Below are positions 31,651 to 37,035 of a stretch of DNA of 37,035 nt, piece by piece. The DNA comes from Lentzea kentuckyensis. Lineage in GTDB: Bacteria > Actinomycetota > Actinomycetes > Mycobacteriales > Pseudonocardiaceae. The stretch covers positions 1 through 37,035 of the forward strand of contig NZ_MUYM01000012.1 of assembly GCF_002150765.1 (NCBI RefSeq), written 5' to 3'. A model generated the notes under the pieces. That model was not told the origin of the DNA. It was given only the letters and a program-made list of their open reading frames with translations, and did not search any database. Within the stretch, counting starts at the first letter, position 1. Each line of letters begins with the position of its first letter. A program made the position numbers and the translations under genes.

Positions 31651-32202
31651 TCACCGGTCCGCGCGGCGTTCCCGGAACGCGATCATGTTCATCCGGTTGC
31701 CGCACCGCACGCTGCAGAACCGCTTGAGGCCGTTGCGGGACAGGTCCAGCAGCAGGCCGGCGCAGTCGTCCGCCGCGCAGATCCGCAAGCGGTCCATCTC
31801 GTTCATCCGGATCACGTCGATGAGGGCGAGCGCGGCCTCCACCCGGATCCGTTCGGCCAGCGGGGAATCAGGCTCGGTGGCGTGTATGTGCCAGTCCTGC
31901 GCGTCGTGCCGCACGAGGTACGGGAGTGCTTTGGCGTCGCGGAGCATCTTGTTGACGACTTCGACCGAGTCGTCGCGGCTGAGGGTCCACACGTGCCTGA
32001 GCAGCGCGCGCGTGGCGTGGACGTCGCGCAGTTCCGCCTCGTCGTGGTCGATGCGGCCGGTGAAGGGGTCGCGGTCCAGGAACGCCGTCAGCTGGTCGAC
32101 CGTGGCCAGCTCGTCCTCGCCGCTGCGGGACGCGGACGGATCGGTGTTGCACAGGCTCACCACGAAGGCGAGGTTCTCCTCCGTGTCAGGGGCAAAAAGC
32201 AA
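31651..32202 (-). CDS. CGNR zinc-finger (ABATE domain) putative regulator
   Basis: 183 aa from TTG 32202 (GGAG 5 nt upstream). Residues ~10-130 are the ABATE-type helical domain (LAFVVSLCNT at the start). The C-terminus has the four-Cys CGNR knuckle: RICAADDCAGLLLDLSRNG followed by KRFCSVRCGNRMN. CGNR proteins are presumed DNA-binding stress regulators, common in actinomycetes. Divergent to an EamA exporter gene and may control it. Confidence 0.9.
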   Translation of the reverse strand: MLFAPDTEENLAFVVSLCNTDPSASRSGEDELATVDQLTAFLDRDPFTGRIDHDEAELRDVHATRALLRHVWTLSRDDSVEVVNKMLRDAKALPYLVRHDAQDWHIHATEPDSPLAERIRVEAALALIDVIRMNEMDRLRICAADDCAGLLLDLSRNGLKRFCSVRCGNRMNMIAFRERRADR

Positions 32203-32286
32203 GTTGACTCCTTACCGGGGGCCGGCCTAGCGTCAGGGGTGTCAACGAGGTTAGACCATGACATGGCGCGACGCAGGGAGGCGAAC

Positions 32287-33222
32287 ATGGGGATTGAGCG
32301 GAGATCCACCGGCCTGATCGCGGCAGCGGTCTCGTTCATCTCGTTCGGCACCTCAGGCGCGTTCGTCAAACCCCTGCTGGACGCCGGTTGGTCGCCGACC
32401 GCCGCGGTCACGGCCCGTGCGCTCACGGCCGGTCTCGTGCTGCTGCCGTTCGTCGTGATGTCGTTGCGCGGCAAGTGGGACCTGCTGGTGCGGGCCTGGA
32501 GGTCCGTGCTGGGCATGGGACTGGTCGGCGTGGCGGTCACCCAGGGTCTCTACTTCGCCGCCATCCAGCGCATCCCGGTGGCGACCGCGCTGCTCATCGA
32601 GTTCCTCGCGCCGCTGCTCCTGGTCGGGTTCACCTGGGCGGTCAGCCGGCGGACGCCCGCGCCCGTCGTCCTGGTCGGATCGGTGCTCGCGGTCGCGGGG
32701 CTGGTGCTCGTGATCGGGCCCGGCGCACTCCAGGCCGTGGACCCGATCGGCCTGGCCTCGGCGTTCGGGGCCGCCATCGGGTGCGCCGTGTACTTCGTGA
32801 TCGCTGCACGCCCCAACGACGGCCTTCCGCCGGTCGCGCTCGCCGGGTCGGGACTGCTGCTGGCCGCGCCCGTCCTGGCGCTCGCCGGGGCGAGCGGTCT
32901 GCTGCCGTTCACCGCCGAGTTCACCGACCTGTCCCTGCTCGGCGTCACCACGGCCTGGTGGGTGCCGCTGCTCGTGGTCGCCGTGATCGGCACGGCGCTG
33001 GCGTACGCGACCGGCATCACCGCCTCCGGCATCCTCGGCTCGCGCCTCGCGTCCTTCATCGCGTTGCTGGAGGTCGTGTCCGCCTCCCTGTTCGCCTGGC
33101 TCCTGCTGGGTGAGGGGCTCACTCCGTTGCAACTGCTCGGCGGCCTGCTGATCCTCGGCGGCATCGCGTCGGTCCGGGCCGAGAAACCGGAGCCCAGCCC
33201 GCTCGCGGTGTCGAGGCACTAA
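32287..33222 (+). CDS. EamA/DMT-family transporter (RhtA-like)
   Basis: 311 aa from ATG 32287 (AGGGAGG 6 nt upstream). Ten predicted membrane helices in two EamA repeats (SFISFGTSGAFVKPLLDAGW opens the first; AVYFVIAARPNDGLPPVALA the second), ending in LLGEGLTPLQLLGGLLILGG. Members export amino acids or metabolites. The 84-bp gap to the CGNR gene contains GTTGAC...GTCAAC arms too far apart to call. Substrate unknown. Confidence 0.9.
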   Translation: MGIERRSTGLIAAAVSFISFGTSGAFVKPLLDAGWSPTAAVTARALTAGLVLLPFVVMSLRGKWDLLVRAWRSVLGMGLVGVAVTQGLYFAAIQRIPVATALLIEFLAPLLLVGFTWAVSRRTPAPVVLVGSVLAVAGLVLVIGPGALQAVDPIGLASAFGAAIGCAVYFVIAARPNDGLPPVALAGSGLLLAAPVLALAGASGLLPFTAEFTDLSLLGVTTAWWVPLLVVAVIGTALAYATGITASGILGSRLASFIALLEVVSASLFAWLLLGEGLTPLQLLGGLLILGGIASVRAEKPEPSPLAVSRH

Positions 33223-33254
33223 TGGGTTGTCGCGGCCTAGTTGTGCTCCCGGTT

Positions 33255-33306
33255 GTGGATGAAGGGTCCCTTCATCCACCTCAGGTCGATGAAGGGTCCC
33301 TTCATC
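33255..33306. repeat. Paired 19-25 bp palindromes (REP-like, KGPF type)
   Basis: Two copies of GATGAAGGGTCCCTTCATC. The first (33255-33279) extends to 12-bp perfect arms around a central T; the second (33288-33306) has 9-bp arms. They lie in the 180-bp gap between EamA and the ornithine-cyclodeaminase-like gene. A frame through them reads MKGPFI twice. I recall this KGPF-encoding palindrome as common between genes in Pseudonocardiales. It may serve as terminator or dispersed repeat. Confidence 0.75.
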
Positions 33307-33402
33307 TACGGGGCAAGCGCCAGAACTAAGCCGCGACGCGGCACTAGGCATCTCGCACACCGGTTTGTACAACGACCTCGCCGAACTGAAGAAGGACCAG
33401 CC

Positions 33403-34317
33403 GTGACCACCTTCATCCCCGAAGCCGAGTCGGCCGCCCTCGTCGACGACGAACTGGCGCTGGCCGCCGCCAGGGAGGCGTTCCTCGCCACCACGACCGG
33501 ATCGACCTTCCCGGTCGTGATCGGCCACTCCTCCGTGCCGCACAACAGGTTCACCCTCAAGTCCGGCTCCGCGGGCGACCTCGCCGGCGTGAAGATCGGC
33601 AGCTTCTGGCCGGACAACACCGAACTCCCCCGCCACAGTTCCACGATCGTGCTCCTCGACCCCGCCACCGGCAGGCTGAGCGCCGTCGTCGAGGCCGCGA
33701 CCGCCAACGCCTACCGCACGGCCGCGGCCGACGCGCTCGCCGTCGACACGCTGGCCCGCACCGACTCCCGCACGCTGACCGTCATCGGAACCGGGCACCA
33801 GGCGCTGCACGAGGTCCGCGCGGTCAGCCGGGTGCGCCCGATCGCCCGCGTCCTGGTCGTCGGCCGCCGCGCCGACGCGGCACTCGCGTTCACCGCGGAA
33901 GTGACCGCCCAGACCGGTCTTCCGGCCGAACCGGCCGACGCCAGGGCGGGAGTCTCCGCGGCGGACGTGCTCGTCACCGCCACGACCGCGCGCGAACCGT
34001 TGTTCGAGGCCGAGTGGGTGCGGCCGGGCACCCACATCTCGGCCATGGGCGCCGACGGACCGGGCAAGCAGGAGCTGCCGCCCGCGCTGTACGACCGCGC
34101 GTCGCTGTTCTGCGACCTGCCGGAACAGTCCCGCGCCATCGGCGAGTTCCAGCACGCGTCGGTCACGCCCGTCGCACTCGGAGCGGTGCTCGCCGGTGCC
34201 GCCGCGGGCCGCACCTCGGCCGAGCAGATCACCGTGTTCGACAGCTCCGGCTTCGCCCTTCAGGACCTCACTCTCGCCGCCGCCCTGCTGCGCCGCTCGT
34301 CAGGAGCATCCGAGTGA
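33403..34317 (+). CDS. Ornithine cyclodeaminase / mu-crystallin family protein
   Basis: 304 aa from GTG 33403 (AAGAAGGA upstream). FTLKSGSAGDLAGVKIGSFW holds the conserved lysine region; the Rossmann segment is RTLTVIGTGHQALHEVRAVS, followed by RVLVVGRRADAALAF. The family includes ornithine cyclodeaminase, lysine cyclodeaminase, ketimine reductases and alanine dehydrogenases, so the reaction is an NAD(P)-dependent imine/amine conversion of undefined substrate. Its stop is 12 bp from the convergent VOC gene. Confidence 0.88.
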   Translation: MTTFIPEAESAALVDDELALAAAREAFLATTTGSTFPVVIGHSSVPHNRFTLKSGSAGDLAGVKIGSFWPDNTELPRHSSTIVLLDPATGRLSAVVEAATANAYRTAAADALAVDTLARTDSRTLTVIGTGHQALHEVRAVSRVRPIARVLVVGRRADAALAFTAEVTAQTGLPAEPADARAGVSAADVLVTATTAREPLFEAEWVRPGTHISAMGADGPGKQELPPALYDRASLFCDLPEQSRAIGEFQHASVTPVALGAVLAGAAAGRTSAEQITVFDSSGFALQDLTLAAALLRRSSGASE

Positions 34318-34329
34318 CGCCGCGACGGC

Positions 34330-34791
34330 TCAGGCGTAGGCGACCGCGACGTCCACGATCCAGGTGACGCCGAACCGGTCGGCCAGCATCCCGAAACCGG
34401 GCGCCCACTGCGCCGGACCGAACTTCTCGATCACCGTCGCGCCGTCGGCGAGTCCTTCCCAGATCGGGGCGACCTCCTCGACGCTCTCGCCGCGCACGGA
34501 CAGGAAGAACGGCTCCGCGGTGATCGTGGTGCCGTTCTCCCGCCGGGTGGTCGGCTCGCCGGCGACGATCGGCTCGTCCGCGCCGGGCACGTCGTAGGCC
34601 ATCACGCGGAAGCCGTTGTCCGCGACGACCTCGCCGAACACCACGTTCGTCGCGCCGGGCACCTCGGCGGGCATCCCGAAGTCGCCGTAGGTGACGACGG
34701 TGAGCTGCCCGCCGAAGACGGACCGGTAGAACTCGAGCGCCTCCCTGGCCTGGCCGCGGAAGTTGAGATGAGGTACTGCGTTCAGTGACAT
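34330..34791 (-). CDS. VOC-fold protein, PhnB-like
   Basis: 153 aa from ATG 34791. Single PhnB/3-demethylubiquinone-type VOC domain: VPHLNFRGQAREALEFYRSVFGG at the N-terminus, MAYDVPGADEPI in the middle, WAPGFGMLADRFGVTWIVDV at the C-terminus. Such proteins are small dimeric metal- or ligand-binding folds with no assigned reaction. Divergent to a WYL regulator with an inverted repeat between, so probably its target. Confidence 0.9.
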   Translation of the reverse strand: MSLNAVPHLNFRGQAREALEFYRSVFGGQLTVVTYGDFGMPAEVPGATNVVFGEVVADNGFRVMAYDVPGADEPIVAGEPTTRRENGTTITAEPFFLSVRGESVEEVAPIWEGLADGATVIEKFGPAQWAPGFGMLADRFGVTWIVDVAVAYA

Positions 34792-34809
34792 AGGTGCACG
34801 ATGTCAGCG

Positions 34810-34834
34810 GTAGCGGACAGGGAACGTCCGCTAC
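34810..34834. promoter_or_regulatory. Operator-like inverted repeat between VOC and WYL genes
   Basis: Perfect 9-bp arms GTAGCGGAC (34810-34818) and GTCCGCTAC (34826-34834), 7-bp spacer, centred in the 61-bp gap between the divergent starts. Likely binding site of the WYL regulator. Confidence 0.65.
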
Positions 34835-34852
34835 TTGTGCCAGGCTGAGAAC

Positions 34853-35830
34853 ATGCCGATCGCCACGTCGACGACCACCTCGGGCCGCCTGCTGTCGTTG
34901 CTGTCCCTGCTGCAGGTCCGCCGCGACTGGCCCGGCGCGCTGCTGGCGCAACGGCTCGCCGTCAGCGAACGGACCGTGCGCCGCGACGTCGACCGGTTGC
35001 GCGAGCTCGGCTATCTCGTGCACGCGGTCAAGGGCCCTGACGGCGGGTACCGGCTCGAAGCGGGCAGCCAGGTGCCGCCGCTGCTGTTCGACGAGGAGCA
35101 GGCGGTCGCGCTCGCCGTGGCGCTGAGGATCGCCGTCGGCACCGGAGCGGGCATCGAGGAGGCCGCCGCGCGGGCGCTGGCCACCGTGCGGCAGGTCCTG
35201 CCGCCCCGCCTGCGTCAGCGCGTCGACACGTTGGAGATCGAGTCGTCCGGCCACGGCCCCCAGGTGGACACCGACCTGCTGCTCGCGGTGAGCAGCGCCA
35301 TCCGCGCCTGCGAGGAACTGCGCTTCGACTACAGCGCGCCGGGCCGCACCGACTCCGCACGACCGCCGCGCCGCGTCCAGCCGCACCACCTCGTCGTCCG
35401 GGCAGGCCGCTGGTACCTCGTCGGGTGGAGTCCGGAACGCGAGGACTGGCGGACGTACCGCGCCGACCGGATGGCGCTGCGCATCCCCAACGGACCGCGC
35501 TTCACGCCCCGGCAGGTACCCGGCGGCGACGTCTCGGCGTTCCTGACCGCCCGGTTCCAGGGCTCGGACACCACCGCCTGGCCCTGTCGCGGCGAGGTGA
35601 TCCTCGACCTGCCGCTCGCGGACGTGGCGCCGTTCACCGGCGACGACACCGCCGAGGAGGCCGGTCCGTCCCGCACCAGGCTGCTGACCGGCTCGTGGTC
35701 GTGGGCCGCGCTCGCCGCGAGACTGGCGCGCTTCGACACCGAGATCGAGGTGGTCGGACCGCCCGCCCTGCGCGCCGCCTTCGCCGACCTGTCCCGCCGC
35801 GCCGCGCGGTCGGCTCAGGGCGAGCGGTAG
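34853..35830 (+). CDS. WYL-domain HTH regulator (YafY family)
   Basis: 325 aa from ATG 34853. HTH_11-type winged helix at ~8-65 (LAQRLAVSERTVRRDVDRLR), then the WYL ligand-binding domain (FDYSAPGRTDSARPPRRVQP; RWYLVGWSPEREDWRTYRAD near 185-205) and a C-terminal WCX-like extension. In this family the VOC/PhnB gene next door is a common target. The 3' end overlaps the convergent sigma-factor gene by 16 bp. Confidence 0.92.
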   Translation: MPIATSTTTSGRLLSLLSLLQVRRDWPGALLAQRLAVSERTVRRDVDRLRELGYLVHAVKGPDGGYRLEAGSQVPPLLFDEEQAVALAVALRIAVGTGAGIEEAAARALATVRQVLPPRLRQRVDTLEIESSGHGPQVDTDLLLAVSSAIRACEELRFDYSAPGRTDSARPPRRVQPHHLVVRAGRWYLVGWSPEREDWRTYRADRMALRIPNGPRFTPRQVPGGDVSAFLTARFQGSDTTAWPCRGEVILDLPLADVAPFTGDDTAEEAGPSRTRLLTGSWSWAALAARLARFDTEIEVVGPPALRAAFADLSRRAARSAQGER

Positions 35831-36807
35831 ACCTCGGGCAGACCGGCGGCGGTGACGAGGGCGGGGTTCTCGAACTTGACGGCACGGGAGAACCGGCCGT
35901 CGACCAGGGTCAGCACCCACAGGCAGTCCGCGCGCAGTTCACCGGACGCGTCCCGGCGGTACCCGGCCATGGCGGGCTGGCCGTTGGCGCGGGTGGGCAC
36001 CAGTCGCACGTTCCCGACCATGGAGGCGAAGGCGCGTTCCAGGAACGGAATGCACACATGCACGCCCTTGAACCACACCGGGTGCGGCACGGCTTCCAGG
36101 CTGAAGTCGTCGTGGATGACGGCACGGATCGCCACGGCGTCGCCGGTTTCGAACGCGGTGACGTACCGGTCGAGCAGCGCGCGTTCGAGCTCCAGGTCCG
36201 GTGCCTCCAGCCGCTCGCCCTCCAGGTCCAGCTCGTCGAGCCGCCGGCGGGCCCGTTGCAGCAGGCTCTTCACCGCGGGAACGCTGACGTCGAGCGTCTC
36301 CGCGATCTCGGCGGCGGACCAGGAGAGCACCTCCCGCAACAGGAGCGCCGCACGTTGCCGCACCGGCAGGTACTGCAGTGCCGCGATCAACGCCAGCCGC
36401 ACCGACTCGCGCAGCACGACCACCTCCCCCGGCTCGTCCTCGTGGCGGGACAGCACGGCGTCGGGCAGCGGTTCGAGCCAGGCGATGGACTCGTCGCCGT
36501 GGACGTGGACACCGGGGTCGGTCGCCGGCGCGCCGAGACCGGCGGGGAGCACCCGCCGGCTCCGGTGGCTCAACGCGGTGACGCAGGTGTTGGTCGCGAT
36601 CCGGTAGAGCCACGTCCTGACCGACGACCGTCCCTCGAAGCGCGCCATCCCGCGCACCGCCCGCAGGTACGTCTCCTGCACGACGTCCTCGGCGTCCTGG
36701 TAGGAGCCGGTCATCCGATAGCAGTGCGCCACCAGCCCGTCCCGCAGCAGGCCGAACTCTTCGTGCAGCCGCACGCTGGTCAACGGTGCCAATGTCTCAG
36801 CAGACAC
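35815..36807 (-). CDS. ECF sigma factor with C-terminal SnoaL-like domain (SigX5/SigG type)
   Basis: 330 aa from ATG 36807. Sigma region 2 at ~25-90 (CYRMTGSYQDAEDVVQETYL; FEGRSSVRTWLYRIATN), region 4 at ~145-200 (AALQYLPVRQRAALLLREVL; SWSAAEIAETLDVSVPAVKS), then a SnoaL/NTF2-like domain at ~215-325 (YVTAFETGDAVAIRAVIHDD). This matches the TIGR02960 group, where the fused domain is thought to control sigma activity in place of a separate anti-sigma factor. No anti-sigma gene is seen nearby. The stimulus is unknown. Confidence 0.92.
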   Translation of the reverse strand: MSAETLAPLTSVRLHEEFGLLRDGLVAHCYRMTGSYQDAEDVVQETYLRAVRGMARFEGRSSVRTWLYRIATNTCVTALSHRSRRVLPAGLGAPATDPGVHVHGDESIAWLEPLPDAVLSRHEDEPGEVVVLRESVRLALIAALQYLPVRQRAALLLREVLSWSAAEIAETLDVSVPAVKSLLQRARRRLDELDLEGERLEAPDLELERALLDRYVTAFETGDAVAIRAVIHDDFSLEAVPHPVWFKGVHVCIPFLERAFASMVGNVRLVPTRANGQPAMAGYRRDASGELRADCLWVLTLVDGRFSRAVKFENPALVTAAGLPEVYRSP

Positions 36808-36856
36808 GTCTCACTCCCCTCGACTCTCCATTGGACACCGCGGGGCGGCGAAAGGA

Positions 36857-37035
36857 ATCGCTACCGCACGAGATTCATCTCGGCGACGAGCCGATCGAGC
36901 GCGCCCCGCAACCCGTCCGCGCCTGCCCGGCAGAAACGCGGACCGATCGCTACCGCACGAGATTCAACTCGGCGACGAGCCGATCGAGCGCGCCCCGCAA
37001 CCCGTCCGCGCCTGCCCGGCAGAAACGCGGACCGA
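36857..37035. repeat. 89-bp tandem direct repeat
   Basis: Two head-to-tail copies (36857-36945 and 36946-37034) differing by one base (T versus A at the equivalent of 36877), with the first base of a possible third copy at the window edge. On the minus strand each copy encodes the same last ~24 codons ending in TAG, so the 3' end of a gene entering from the right has been duplicated downstream of its stop. The period is not a multiple of three. Confidence 0.9.
36950..37035 (-). CDS. C-terminal end of an unidentified gene entering from the right
   Basis: The minus-strand frame ending at TAG 36952-36950 reads ...RFCRAGADGLRGALDRLVAE then LNLVR. The amphipathic helix and codon pattern look coding. 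The RFC..ALDRL pattern faintly resembles C-termini of class-I/II aminotransferases, but 28 residues are too few to assign. The duplicated copy of this end lies downstream to about 36861. Confidence 0.45.
   Translation of the reverse strand, partial: GPRFCRAGADGLRGALDRLVAELNLVR

Noticed and set aside
36857..37035. CRISPR array
   Set aside because: The 89-bp units abut with no unique spacers and are near-identical throughout; this is a tandem duplication.

Overview
The window is very GC-rich, its genes are tightly packed with many 1-8 bp start/stop overlaps, and it uses GTG/TTG starts freely. This is an actinomycete chromosome. The gene set (a nitrite-forming secondary-metabolite cassette, TIGR02960-type sigma factor, WYL, HxlR, CGNR and LacI regulators, MHS transporter) and a KGPF-type dispersed palindrome suggest Pseudonocardiales (Lentzea/Amycolatopsis/Saccharothrix-like). 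That placement is inference.

Region 1 (1-11484) is a biosynthetic cassette cut by the left edge. On the minus strand lie a CreE-like aspartate N-monooxygenase and a CreD-like nitrosuccinate lyase, which together would make nitrous acid from aspartate. Divergently on the plus strand runs a tightly overlapped operon: a membrane-anchored ABM protein, a fused PabA-PabB aminodeoxychorismate synthase, a benzoate-CoA-ligase-like enzyme (with a TTA codon), a second, atypical adenylate-forming enzyme, a PHBH-type FAD monooxygenase and a PabC-like aminodeoxychorismate lyase. The simplest reading is p-aminobenzoate synthesis, oxidation and activation coupled to nitrous-acid production, so a candidate pathway to an aryl-diazo or other N-N/N-O product. 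No product is shown by the sequence.

Region 2 (11464-13702): an AhpD-like protein, an NmrA-type NAD(P)-binding reductase and a divergent TetR regulator with two palindromes between them.

Region 3 (13819-25073): a sugar-utilisation locus: LacI regulator, lipoprotein binding protein, two ABC permeases, GH42 beta-galactosidase, secreted GH93-like exo-arabinanase with a ricin-type lectin domain, and secreted GH78 alpha-L-rhamnosidase with a CBM67-like insert. The set fits harvesting of pectin rhamnogalacturonan-I side chains or arabinogalactan. Palindromes sharing GACTGCG/CGCAGTC half-sites overlap the predicted -10 regions of lacI and the GH78 gene.

Region 4 (25356-30748): a nucleotidyltransferase, then a quinate/shikimate catabolic unit (two-domain 3-dehydroshikimate dehydratase, shikimate/quinate dehydrogenase, TetR regulator, MHS transporter). 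Two near-identical 20-bp sites, one before each transcription unit, mark the regulon.

Region 5 (30766-37035): HxlR regulator/truncated haemoglobin pair, CGNR regulator, EamA exporter, a double palindromic repeat, ornithine-cyclodeaminase-like enzyme, VOC protein/WYL regulator pair, SigX5-type ECF sigma factor, and an 89-bp tandem duplication of the 3' end of a gene entering from the right edge.

No tRNA, rRNA, CRISPR array or complete insertion sequence was recognised.
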